Origin: Impatiens glandulifera
Lineage: Eukaryota; Streptophyta; Magnoliopsida; Ericales; Balsaminaceae
Reading direction: 5' to 3'
Length of the DNA: 64,000 nt
Assembly: GCF_907164915.1 (NCBI RefSeq)
Contig: NC_061866.1
Coordinates: 51,395,113 to 51,459,112 of the forward strand
Shown here: in pieces, positions 33,840 to 45,862 of the stretch
Numbering within the stretch: the first letter of the stretch is position 1
Layout: each line of letters opens with the position of its first letter
Notes under the pieces: generated by a model
What the model was told of the DNA's origin: nothing
The model's input: only the letters and a program-made list of their open reading frames with translations
Database searches by the model: none
Made by a program: the position numbers and the translations under genes

Positions 33840-34001
33840 ATGTCAATTCCATTACCTTTCTCTCTCTATCTCTCAATCTATCTCCATATCGTTCTTCATT
33901 CTTCCCTCTCATTCCGTTTTTGAAGCACAAAAAGTTACTAATCTGCCGCCATCAACACTTTTGATTCTATGTTTGTTGTAACTAGGAGGAAGATTATTTG
34001 A
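33840..34001 (+). promoter_or_regulatory. Two uORFs in the kinesin leader
   Basis: uORF1 at 33840-33923 (27 codons plus stop, starting MSIPLPFSLYLS) and uORF2 at 33969-34001 (MFVVTRRKII). Both end before the main ATG at 34027. They may lower translation. Confidence 0.55.
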
Positions 34002-34026
34002 GGTTACGAACAAGAGAAGTGTAGAT

Positions 34027-37000
34027 ATGTCTTACAGGAACGGTGTTCAGAAAGGTACGACGAAGGTGGATAGTCCGATCTATGCTACTTCAAGTCTTAG
34101 GAACTCTTCCTCCTTTAAATCGAAGCCTGGAACTGCTATTCGACGGAGTAGTTCTTCATCTCTTGCTGGAGATACTAAATCCGGTTAGTAATCTTAACCT
34201 GTTCATGTTGATTTATTACTTTTGTTCTTTTGAAAATGTGATTATAGTTTTTGTTGATTGATGCGAGATCTATGTGATTATAGTTTAGGTTGAGCTGATT
34301 ACTTTTATTCGGTAGAGGAACTCTTTGATTTTGTTTTGCCGACTGAATAGTGATTGTTTGTTCGTAACTTAGGGCTTGTTAATGTGATTGTTTTTGTTGC
34401 TCATTTCAGTGGCCTTTGATTTAGTATGAATAAATAGATGTTTATGTAATAGTTAATCAACTGCCTATTCACAAATTACGTTTCATTGATTGCTTGACTT
34501 TGGTGGTGAGCATCCATCAATAGCTGTGATTAGTGAATGATTCCTAACTGCTAATACTAAATGTTACTCATCTTAATACTTGTATAGGTAGTATGAAGTT
34601 GATTTGGGCTTAATGCTAGCATTCTTTCGGTTTTTCTAATGAACCGATTTGTCATGACCACGTTTTATTTTATTTTGTTAAGAAACCTCAAGGTTTTTTA
34701 GGGGAAGGAATTCACCACTTCCGAACATTACTTTGTTCAAATAATGTTATTTTGAAATTTGATTTATATTAAAAATAATAGTGCAATAGTACAAATTATT
34801 TAAATTAATATTCATTGAATATTTCTCCATCATAAATTACTTTATCTATAGGCATTATTGTATCAGGTTAGGGATGTTATATGATGACGGATTGTTTTGA
34901 TCTTCAATTCTTATCAAACTTTCTCTAGGAAGTGTCTAAGAACATTATTGTTAGTCTTTCAGTTTTAATAATCTAATTGTTTCCACATGGAGGAGTAATT
35001 GGAATACTTCATCTATTTGTTCCACCTCCTAATAAAAACGATGATGAGAATTTCAGTTTTGAAGTTCATTTTGTTCCACCCCCTATTAATTTTTTATTGG
35101 AATGATACTTCACATTGTTACTTAGAAGAAAGTTTGTTTTAATTTACAAGTTACTCTCTAGCTTCATAATTTCCAGTTATTGAAGACATGTTGTAATTCA
35201 TATATTCTTTTGTTACTTTGAACAGTCCCTGGTAGAGTACGAGTGGCAGTGAGGTTGAGACCTCGAAATTCTGAAGAACTGATAGAAGATGCAGATTTTG
35301 CAGATTGCGTGGAGTTGCAACCTGAGGTGCTTTTACGTCTGACATATCTATTGAGTTTTTAAAATTCTGTATTCTGTCATATGAGAGTTCAGAGTTGTTG
35401 CTTTGATCTGTATTATTCACATAGTACGTAGATTTTGATATACCCATTGTTTATTTATCTTTCCTCTTCTTGTTCTAGCTTAAGCGATTAAGACTTCGAA
35501 AAAACAACTGGGATTCTGATACGTACGAATTCGATGAAGTGCTCACTGAATATTCCTCTCAAAAGCGTGTCTACGAAGCTGTTGTAAAACCCGTTGTTGA
35601 GGTATTTATAGTATTACCTTTTCTCTTTCTTTTTGTTTTGAAAAAGGTCAACTTTTTCATTGACCGTTGTAAGCAATTATTCCCTACATAATTTTTTTTA
35701 TGCTTTTGGCTTTTACATAGTTGTCAATAGCGCCCGTAGCGCTAGCTATAGCGAATAGCGCTAAATAGCGTATAGCGCTAAAACTTTTGGCTTTTAATGT
35801 TAAAATTATGGAGTCTTAATCTAAATTGTAGAATAGAAGAGTTATTCTAAATATGTTTGTTTGTAGTTGTTGTTGTACACAAATTTGTGTTAAACTCATT
35901 CAAGGTAGAACTCTAGTTTTTCTTATAAATAAGGCTGTAAACAATATGTCAAGAGGCTGGTTTATTTGATGTGGGCTGTTTGATAGACTCTGGTAGTTTT
36001 TCTTCTTCTCCACTCTTTATCTCCTTCCTCAGCACGGCTGTTGATGATGTTGTCCTTGCACTTCTCTCAACTCAACTGAGTTATTTCCTTTTGGCCAGAG
36101 AAGTGATGAAAAGTCTCCATGGATTAGGAGTTATTTGTAGGAGTCTAAAGTGTATAGTAGGAGTTATTTGTTTTTTGGCATTTTAGAAGTTGATGCAAGT
36201 TACCCTACCAAAGTAGCTCAGTGGTAAGAGCCGGCTTAAGAGATCAAGATGCCATGGGTTCGATTCCATCTAGAAGTCCTTTGAATGGAAGCGGGGAACC
36301 AGCTGTGGGATGTCATGCTAGTTCTCCTTATTTTCAAAAAATAAAATATAAATAATAATATTAGAAGTTGATGCAAGTTAGCACTCTAGCAAATCTCATT
36401 AAACAGTTTTTAAAAGTTTGTTGTATTTGATATTGTTTTCCATTGGTATACTTTGGTACTTCTCTTTTTCTCCATCTATCCTTTCTTCTCTCTCTCTCTC
36501 GCACACACACTTTTTCCACATCCTCTATTTTTCACATCTTCTTCTCATTCTGAAATTGCTTTTACTTTTGTTTTGTAGAGTGTTCTAGAAGGGTACAATG
36601 GGACTGTGATGGCTTATGGTCAAACTGGAACAGGGAAGACATATACCCTGGGGCAACTAGGTGAAGAAGATACTTCTTCTCGTGGTATCATGGTTCGCGC
36701 CATGGAGGATATTCTAGCAGATGTTTCTTTAGAGACCGATTCAGTCACAGTTTCATATTTCCAGGTTTGTCAGCTCCATGTTAATTACTTAGCTGCATTT
36801 GTGTACCATGTCTGGCAATTTTTTGGCGCCACTTGGTAGCGTCTATCTTATGGAAGTTATGGGTCCTATTGTTGGCGCCATGTTCTATAGTGTGATTAAG
36901 CTACAAGGTCCTCGTCTAACATTTAAAAAAATATATATTATGCAGCTGTATATGGAAACAATCCAAGACCTCTTGGATCCTGTAAATAACAATATTTCAA

Positions 37001-40000
37001 TATTCGAAGATCCAAAGTCTGGTGATGTTTCTCTACCAGGTGCAACCCTTGTAGAAATTCATAACCAACAAAACTTTTTGGAGCTCCTACGAGTAGGGGA
37101 AGCTCATCGCTTTGCTGCTAATACAAAGATGAATACTGAATCTTCTCGCAGTCATGCTATCCTTATGGTGATCTATTTGTCCTTATTGCCTATGCATCAC
37201 GTTATTTTCTATCATTTGATCGGCTATTTAAGAGGATCAATTTTAATTCGAGTACAGGTAAACATCAAGAAGTGTGTCTTGGAAAGAGATGCTGCTTTTC
37301 AAAACGAAAGTAATAAATATTCATACTCTGGCAAATCCTTAAAGCCACCTGTTATTAGGAAAGGAAAGCTTGTGCTTGTAGATCTTGCTGGTTCGGAGAG
37401 AATACATAAGTCAGGTGTGGATCCAAGTGTTAGTCATGTAATATCACAATATGCATCTTATTCACTTTTCTTCTAAGTCTTGAATTGTGTGCATGTCCAA
37501 CAAGTTAATAGATTCAGCATTCACTCTGCTGGCTATGAAGGTTGAGTTATGTTCACATGTTGACTATCCATAGGAGACAATTCTTCAATAATATCTTTAG
37601 AATTGTTGGAGAGTTTTGCCATTGGAGATGGAACTGCCAATTGAGGAGTGACTTGTCTATTCTCCATCTATTTATATTATACTCTTTTAAGCATCCATTT
37701 TTCTAAAATTTCATGACCTGAGTGAACGTAACTTCACATTGCAGTCTATGTTGATATCATCTTATTGTCACTGTAGTGGTATGCTTGTCAAGCCACTGGC
37801 CTTTGGACATAACAATTGTATCAGATTATCTCTTGGTGAATTTGATCAGGATGACAGATGTGAAGATGGAGTTAATTTATTGTTTTATCCCAAGGGATAT
37901 TAATGTAAAGTTGTTGATTTCAGTACATTTTGGACCACATGGTGTCACAATGTTAGCTCATGCTCTTGATACCATTTCATGCTGTGGGTCTTGTTGCAAG
38001 TGTGATGTTGTTTCTTGCCATAGCCAATTTAATTCTTAAAATTTTCAAAAAAGTTTGTTCTTTGTATAGTCTTCTATTTTTGTTTTATGTCTTTTGACAA
38101 TTGAGGATATACTAGAAACTTCATTATGCTAAATTGTATACAAAATCTTGTGACCTCCCTAAATAGCTGTATGATACTTAGTAATTTCTAATTTTCGCAG
38201 GTAGTGAAGGACATACATTAGAGGAGACAAAATCTATAAACCTTTCCCTTAGTGCGCTAGGCAAGTGCATAAATGCCTTGGCAGAAAATAGTCTGCATGT
38301 ACCTGTTCGAGACTCAAAGCTTACTAGGTTGCTTAAAGATTCTTTTGGAGGTAATACCTTTCTTTAAACCAAAGCTTTTTGATGAGTATGTATTTATTGT
38401 CTTGGAATTGTTTTGATGACATTGTATAAGATATCTTCATTGATATGTTTAAGATCAGATTTTGTATTGTTGTAATTTATTTTCCTTTTCTAATTATAAT
38501 AACGTTGGGTGGTTGTGTATTGTTTTGCACATGTTTGAAATCCTTTGGAATATCTTCAATGATTGTTGGTTATTTGGAAACTAGTATTTTGTCACGATCA
38601 ACATCACAATCACTTTTGAAAATTGTCAAAGTAAAAGTGTGATTTTGTTTCCATTTGTTATGGAAGTTGTGATTGAATTAGATGAAACTTTTTAGGTGAA
38701 AAGTGGATGAGAAAGTGATATTTTGATAAATATTTAGGTCAAGCTACAGAATTTTATTTTGATCAACCTTTTCTTGCAAACATGATTTAATTTGATTTTT
38801 GACAAAATGTTTTTTTTGTAACAAACACTATTTAACTGTTCATTTATTTCAGGCACAGCAAGGACTTCACTAATTGTAACCATTGGTCCCTCTCCCCGTC
38901 ATCGAGCAGAGACAACAAGTACTATATTGTTTGGCCAAAGGGTAAGTAATTAAGTTTGAATTTCTACAACCAAACAAATCTACTCTTTAATTTGATGCTT
39001 AAAGGTGATAGATGTGTCTATATTGGCTATGATAAAGTTATTTCTTTAGGAAGATTGCTAGACAAATATTTTCTTGTGGAATATAATTTGTATCTCGCTG
39101 TCCTCTATATTATCGATTGTCAATATATCATGTTTGCAGAGATCTCAGCTAGGCTAGCATTAGTTAGACTGCTTTTGAAACTTAATGGGCTATATATTTA
39201 TTTCATATTTGCCCACAGGCTATGAAGGTGGAAAACATGTTAAAAATTAAGGAGGAATTTGACTACAAAAGTTTATCTAGACGTCTGGAGATTCAACTTG
39301 ACAAACTCAGTGAAGAAAATGAGAGGCAAAAGAAACTCGTTGAAGATGAAATTGAGAGAATGACTTTAGAAGCTGAAAGTCGAATATCTGAGGCTGAACA
39401 AAACTTTGCCGAGGCACTTGAGGTCAGTTGTCTTTAATATAGATTTATCATAAAAAGATAATGTCCCGAGCAAGCTCTCTTGCCATTAAGTATGAAGCTA
39501 AGTACTTCAATTTTTTTCTTGCATTATGTCACTAAATTGTACCTTGCTTTTTCCCTTTGTACTTCCATTTTCATGAATCCAGAAGTTTCTTTTGTTTTTC
39601 AGAGGGAGAGACTGAAATGTCAGATGGAATATATGGACTCCATTAAAAAGCTTGAGGAGAAGTGGGATCTGAATCAGAAAAAAATGGGCAAGAATGGTTT
39701 TGTCAATGGAAATCAGATTGGAGAGGTATCTAAATAAACTCTCTTATAATGAATAGTTCCATTCAACCCATATACTGATGGTTTTGGTCTTTCTCAAAGT
39801 GAAATATTGAGAATGTTGCATGCAGTATCACCACTTTGAAATGGTTTTGGAATGCTGACTTTAAGCTATGGCCTTTTTCATGGGTGTGTGAGATAGATAG
39901 TATTAAGACCAGATCCTTTGCAAGATATTGATATTGTTAACTGGGACCTAGACAATCCAGAACATTTGTAAAAATGTCTGATATCAATTTTTCATTGTTA

Positions 40001-43000
40001 TTTCTGAGACCTAGACAAGATATTATAGTATTAGATGCATGTTTGCCATGTTTTACATGCCTGGATACAATTTTAGGAATATAAATGACATAATTTTCTA
40101 ATATAAGTTGTAAGCATTATCATAGAAGAAATGAAGGTTCACTAATGCCATTCTATTGCAAGAATCAAATGCCCCACAACTTTAGAAACTTATGCACCAT
40201 CATGTTCCAAATACATCCTTCTTGAATCTGTATTAGAGTGAATGCTTCTTTAAATTTTGGATTGAGAGCAAATTTGAATACTCAACGAGTAAAAAAACTG
40301 ACATTCCAGAACAGCTATTTGTGCCATATCTTATGCATGAAAGCACATATCTAACTGAGTCAATCATAAACATGTCTGAATGGAAATGGTATACAAACTG
40401 AAAGGCGATCTAGATAGAACTCAGGTTTCTTGTCTATTTTAAAGATGTTGTTACTAAGTTTGACCACTTGAGAACATGAGTCAGATTGAAGCTTAAGAGA
40501 ACAATCAGTTCATAAACTGAATTCTGCACTTGCTGAATAGTATTTCATTACTCAAATATGTAGCTAAAGTTTCATGTGGTTGCCTGCCTGACTGCGTAGC
40601 AGTGACTTCATGCAAGTCCTTGTCTAGTTCTTTCATAGTTTTTTTTTTTAAAGAGGCCAACTTTTTCATTAACATAAAAAGGAATGCAAGAAACGTTCAA
40701 CCATTACAAAGTGGTGGAATGAGAATAAAAATAGAATAACAAAAAGAAGTACAAGGGAAAAGAAGGGCACTAAAAGATTAAATGGCAATAAGATAAAAAA
40801 ATTCACATACTGTGCAAAATCCAGACTATGTGGTTCTTTCATAGTCTGTTGGTGAAGTCCACGAAAACTTGTTCAACAAGTTTCAAATAGTACATACGCT
40901 CAATAAAAGTAGTTAATGGAAAATTAGCTACTGCTCAAACAAACAGATAAGTTTCCCATCTTGCTTTTTTTTTTCTAATTTAAGAAGATAGTACAACCCC
41001 CCATAGTCATGCCAAATTTAACTTAGGGCATCTTAGTGGGAATCATGAGACCTTTGATCTCTTAAGCAAGATTCTTTCCACTTGAGCCACCCTAGTGGGT
41101 TCCATCTTGCTTGTATTTGCTCCATTGACCATTTGACTCACAAGAATGGGGAATTATTTTCAAGTAAAGTGAGAAACTTGTAGAAAATGAAATTATTGTA
41201 TGTTGGTCAAGAATTTAGAGTCCCTTGATTTTTTGTTCTTGTAATTGAATTTTAAGCCAATTTGCAAGTTATATCCTTCTACATGCATTACAGGGAAACA
41301 AGGAAGACATGTGAAAATTAGTGTTGTTTACTGCCATGTATTTCACCCTTCTTCTGCTAACCCAACTAACCAAAATGCATATGGCCATGCAAGAGATTTG
41401 TTCTAGTTGGACTTTAGCAGGCACTATATCAAAAACATTGGAATAATCTATGTGCCACATCTCGGGATTTGACCCATTTTTTTAAGAAAGGTCAACTTCT
41501 CATTATAATAAAAAAAGGGGGAATGTGAGAACCGTTCTTATCACAAAGGCATTTTAGGAAAGAAAGACATTAGCTCAAAAATTAACAGAGATTATAGTCC
41601 AGTGAGATCGTAGAAATCCAATCCGTTGCATATCCCCTTCCTTTTGATTGAGGAGTTTGAAGGAGAAAACCATTGATACGCCCAAATGGTTATTTTTATT
41701 CCATGTTTGTAATTTTATCTGCATTTTAGAGCATAGGATCATTTTTTTTAGAAAAACATGTAGTTTTCTGTGTTTTTCTAAAAACCTGATTTTTTAGTTT
41801 ATTTTTTTTTTTACCAAAATACCCTTGTTAATAAAATTGTAAAAAGACAAAAGAAGGATAATTTGGTCTTTTTATTGATGAATTGAGTGATTGGATAGTT
41901 GAAAGGAAAGGATATGTGATGAAAGTATTTTTTTTTAAATCAGTAAAACCCAAGATCAAACAAGCTCTTAGAGAAAATACACTCAACTTGACAAAATGTT
42001 ATTTCATTGATATGAATTGTTTATGTAACTATCTCAGTCTAGCTATTTTATTCTCGTTTATTGTTTCAGAGAATTTATTATTATTTCTTTTGGTTACAGG
42101 GACACGTGGACTCTCTCTCTGAGGAAGTTTCTGAAATCAAAAGGTTACTTCAGAATGAAGTTAGTCTCAGAAAGGCTGCTGAGGAAGAGATTGACAAGCT
42201 AAAAAATCAATTAACGGATTCAACGTCAGATGTATGGTTTAACAATCAGAAGAATTCCAATAAAATATTTTGGTGGTTTTGTTTCTCATGAATCACAAAT
42301 CGTGTCTTTATAGTATTGTTATTTGGTGTACTAGGCAGGTGGAAATGACTATGTTGGGAAACTTCAAAAGATGCTAGAAGATGAAAGATATCAAAAAGTT
42401 AAACTTGAACAAGAGCTGATGACATTACAGAGTCAGTTATCACAATTGACATTTGAAGCGGATCAGGCATGTAGTTTACTGAACTGGTTACCTTTCAATA
42501 TGATATCACTGGTAGATTTAATATGTTTTTATTTTATGAGGAAGAAAAAGCCACAAGCTCGGAATTCTTGACATCAGTATCCATGGTAGAAGTGATCAAA
42601 ATAGTTCATGTTAAATTGGTGGTTTCAGAAAAAATTAATGGTAGAGCTTTGGTGGATCTTCTGGATCCACTCTTATTGCATTAGAATCTCCTCAGGATCT
42701 AAGTAGAAGTAGAAGCTGTAGTACCCTTGGGCCTTGTTTGATCTAGAGATATTTGAATAACCATGTGGTTATTTCCAAATAATCTTGTTTGTTGTAGGTT
42801 ACTGAAAATAAGTTGTTTGGGTAGATACATTAAATGTATAAATATACAATGAGAATATATACATTAAAGGGTATTTATGTATTTTGGTTGATGATTTGAA
42901 TGATGTGATTGTTGATTGGAATGCGGTTTACTTGATATTAACTTCAAATGACCCACTTCAAATGGGAGGTAGATGGGATGGGATGGTTTGTGTAAAGTAT

Positions 43001-45862
43001 CTTCTACTCATTCTTCCAGGCTATCTAATTAAGTAATATTCACAGGCTAGAGAGCGGCTTGATGGAGGTGGATGTGGGAATGTTTCTAATGGACCAGATT
43101 CTCTATCGCATGTTGCACAGTCACCTTTCAGAGAGGTGGCTAATGGACAAAGGACTCCCGTCAACAATCTTCATGAACAAGGTAATATTTCATCCTGAAA
43201 TTGTATAATTACGTCTTACTCAAGTTCTTTATTTTAGTTTTCTTACATCTTTATTGTCTATGAGATTGACAGTTGGATTGCAAAAGATTTTGTCATTGCT
43301 CGAGTCAGAAGACCCTAATGTGCGGATTCATGCTGTAAAAGTGGTAGCCAATCTAGCAGCTGAAGGTGATTAAACTTTTTGCTTTCACGTGTCTGTTGTT
43401 CCATTGTCCATACTGTAAAGTGTGGATATGGTTATGCATCCTATCTTTGTTAGCCCTAAAGCATACACCTTTTGAAATAATCAAATTGAATCACTATAAG
43501 GGTAATATAGTCTTTAAGTACTTTTGAAACATTAGTTCCACGTTTTAAAGTCAACTTACATTTCAAGTACTTAAAAAATTCAGATATTTTCATTTGGTTT
43601 ATTCAACATTTATTTGTCATACACTGTTTCCAAATGGATGTCTTAGACCTCTTAACAGTTGGTAAAAATTCTTGTTGTATGAATATGGAGACAAATAGCC
43701 AATGGTACTGTAGTTTGCTTTATGCATATCTAATTACTCCCTATTTTACACATTAACCAAACCCTAAACCACTTTCTCAATTCTAACTTCTATAATAACA
43801 GAGTCTGTCTGTTATAATCCCAAGTTAAAAGTATGGGCTTGATTTGGAAGTGGCTCTTCTGAAGTTGTTTCCGCGGCATGTGATTTTACTAAACATATAT
43901 TAACATCATCTACAACAACCTGACGTTCATTAAAAGCAGCTTAAAAACACATATCTTAACATCAACATGAAAACAAAAGCAACTTGTAAAGTTGCTTTCT
44001 AAATTAGACCAATTACTTTTGGCAGATTGTTCCCCTTTCTCTTTTTTTCTTTTCTTTTTCAAAAAGGTCAACTTTTATTAAAAAGAGCGCAAGATGCGTT
44101 CAAACGTTACAAAAGGGAAGAAAAAAACTAAACAATAAATAAGAAAACAACGTAAGAATTTTAAATACCAATAAGATCGAAAAATTATCATCCCGTACAA
44201 GCCCCTCTTTTTCGGATTGAGGCGAACGCGTGTAACATAAATCTTTTGAGGCGCTCGTATCCATAAATTTCCCCCTTTCTCTTTTCTGATTACGGGTTTG
44301 TCAAGATCAGGCAATATCTGGAATCTTGGATGAAAAGTTAATCATTGATTTTTTAGTCTTGTATCAATTTTTGAATTTTTCTACCATAAGATTATTTTAC
44401 TAACTGCTCAAAATATGCAGAACATAATCAGGAAAAGATTGTGGAAGCTGGTGGTCTTACTTCATTGTTGATGCTTCTGAGAAGCACAGAGGATGAAACT
44501 GTTCGCAGAGTAGCAGCAGGAGCTATTGCTAATCTTGCAATGAATGGTAGTTGTCTGCGTGAAAGCTCATTAATTTTCTTCTCTAGTGATGGCCTGCCTA
44601 GTTTTCTTCTTCTAACTTTTCATATTTGTAATGATGTAAACAGAGGTGAATCAGGAACTTATTATGGTCCATGGAGGGATTAGCTTGCTATCAAGCACCT
44701 CAGCAGAAGCTGAAGACCCTCAAACTTTGCGTATGGTTGCCGGAGCTATTGCTAATCTTTGTGGAAATGGTACGTTAATTCAATCCATTCTAGATCTCAT
44801 AGAATCCTCTCCAATTGAAAAGTTATTGAATCAAAGAGTAATCACAAACAAAAGTTAACAACACTTCTGGATATTTTATTAAAAAATATGGGACTTGGCT
44901 AATTAATAGATGGAAGTGAATTTACATTGTCTTATTGTTCTTAAACACAAATTTACCCCAGCTCCTCATATAAAGTGCTTGTTACAAATTATTAATACCT
45001 TGATTATGCTGTGAATGAGGAAGAATAAGAGTGACAATAATAAGATGAAATAGGGTTAGAATATATTGAATTGTAATAGATTCATGTTAATTCTCAATTA
45101 TTGTCATAACTTCCTTTTGCAAACACTTTATTTTTAAACCACTAACTAACTACTAACAGAATGAACATTGTTTAACCCTAACACTACTTATTCCATTTTT
45201 GTACGGGAGTTGTTTAGCTTTGTGTGGTGTTTGGTTTCAGACAAGTTACAAATGCGGCTGAGGTCCGAGGGTGGTATTAAGGCATTGTTACGAATGGTAA
45301 GGTGTAGGCATCCTGATGTGTTATCACAAGTTGCGCGTGGAATTGCAAATTTTGCCAAGTGTGAATCCCGAATATCTACACACGGTCAGTACACTTAGAC
45401 AATGGTTGTTTCTTCTATCTATTTAATGTTACATGTCTGATTTTTGTTTTTATATATATATATAGGGAATAATAATAATAATAATAATAAAGTAGTGAAG
45501 TCACTGTTGATTGAAGACGGTGCACTCCCATGGATAGTACAAAATGCAAATAGTGAAGCATCGTTGATCAGGCGCCACACCGAGCTAGCTCTTTGTCACT
45601 TGGCTCAACACGGTAATAATAATATATGATTTGTTTTGTTAGAGTTGTAGTAGTAGTTTACAAAGCTTACATATTTTGAAATGAAATAATTGAAAAAACA
45701 GAAGTGAATGCAAAAGACATGATAAGAGGAGGTGCGCTTTGGGAACTGGTTAGAATTTCACGGGATTGTTCACGAGAGGATGTAAGGACACTTGCTTATC
45801 GAACCCTAAATTCGAGTCCGACTTTCCAGTCTGAACTACGAAGACTGAGGATAGAAGTTTAG
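34027..45862 (+). CDS. Armadillo-repeat kinesin (ARK / kinesin-U family)
   Basis: Exons: 34027-34183, 35226-35326, 35479-35601, 36579-36764, 36946-37167, 37258-37414, 38201-38350, 38853-38941, 39219-39422, 39603-39725, 42100-42231, 42335-42466, 43046-43181, 43273-43365, 44421-44546, 44644-44769, 45241-45384, 45466-45612, 45702-45862. Total 2,709 nt, 902 aa. ARK kinesins are plant plus-end-tracking microtubule motors affecting root-hair and root growth. Visible: Ser-rich N-terminus; motor domain about 55-395 with P-loop GQTGTGKT (141-148), switch I NTESSRSH (252-259) and switch II DLAGSE (305-310); coiled coil about 396-600; four to five armadillo repeats about 638-902. The intron after exon 12 uses a GC donor. 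Exon 18 begins with seven Asn codons (AAT repeat). The subfamily member (ARK1, 2 or 3) was not resolved. Confidence 0.95.
35719..35782. repeat. Degenerate TAGCGCTA-rich transposon-end sequence
   Basis: In kinesin intron 3: repeated TAGCGC, CTATAGCG and ATAGCGCTA motifs that fold on themselves. Similar TAGCG-rich ends occur in plant hAT-like elements. Only one end is visible. Confidence 0.5.
36203..36360 (+). mobile_element. tRNA-derived SINE with 20-bp target duplication
   Basis: The insertion is bracketed by perfect 20-bp copies at 36183-36202 and 36361-36380 (TTAGAAGTTGATGCAAGTTA). It contains an A box (TAGCTCAGTGGTAAGAGC), a B box (GGGTTCGATTCC), a body with GGGATGTCATGCTAGTTCTCC and an A-rich tail. 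Located in kinesin intron 3. It is not a functional tRNA: no acceptor stem. Confidence 0.92.
40640..40832 (-). mobile_element. 5'-truncated LINE fragment with 13-bp target duplication
   Basis: Minus-strand insertion in kinesin intron 10. Copies of GTTCTTTCATAGT lie at 40627-40639 and 40833-40845. The reverse complement ends TTAATGAAAAAGTTGGCCTCTTT plus a poly-A tail, a typical plant LINE 3' end. Confidence 0.85.
40967..41101 (-). mobile_element. SINE copy, minus strand
   Basis: Flanked by 11-bp copies of CCATCTTGCTT (40956-40966 and 41102-41112). The reverse complement carries GGTGGCTCAAGTGG and GGTCTCATGATTCCCAC (degenerate A and B boxes), then GGCATGACTATGG and an A-rich tail. Same family style as 36203-36360. 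Confidence 0.78.
41478..41690 (-). mobile_element. LINE 3' fragment (approximate ends)
   Basis: The plus strand reads TTTTTTTAAGAAAGGTCAAC..., the reverse complement of a LINE 3' end plus poly-A, similar to 40640 and 44046. The boundaries and target duplication were not resolved. Confidence 0.55.
42731..43000. mobile_element. MITE of the GGCCTTGTTTGAT type (approximate)
   Basis: Begins GGGCCTTGTTTGATCTAGAG, with AATAACC...GGTTATT inverted motifs. Occupies most of kinesin intron 12. The right end is unclear. Confidence 0.5.
43485..43650. repeat. Dispersed repeat shared with 17325-17510
   Basis: Kinesin intron 14. Shares AGGGTAA.ATAGTCT..AAGTA, CATTAGTT and ATATTTTCATTTGGTTTATTCA blocks with the NOC3 intron copy. 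Confidence 0.55.
44046..44271 (-). mobile_element. 5'-truncated LINE fragment with 14-bp target duplication
   Basis: Copies of CCCCTTTCTCTTTT flank it at 44032-44045 and 44272-44285. The reverse complement ends AATAAAAGTTGACCTTTTTG plus an A-rich tail. Kinesin intron 14. Confidence 0.83.
45468..45488 (+). repeat. Coding (AAT)7 trinucleotide repeat
   Basis: Seven AAT codons encode Asn802-808 of the kinesin, two bases after the acceptor of exon 18. A TATATATA tract precedes the acceptor. Confidence 0.92.

Noticed and set aside
36203..36290. tRNA gene in kinesin intron 3
   Set aside because: A and B boxes are present, but no acceptor stem or cloverleaf forms. The A-rich tail and 20-bp duplication show it is a SINE.
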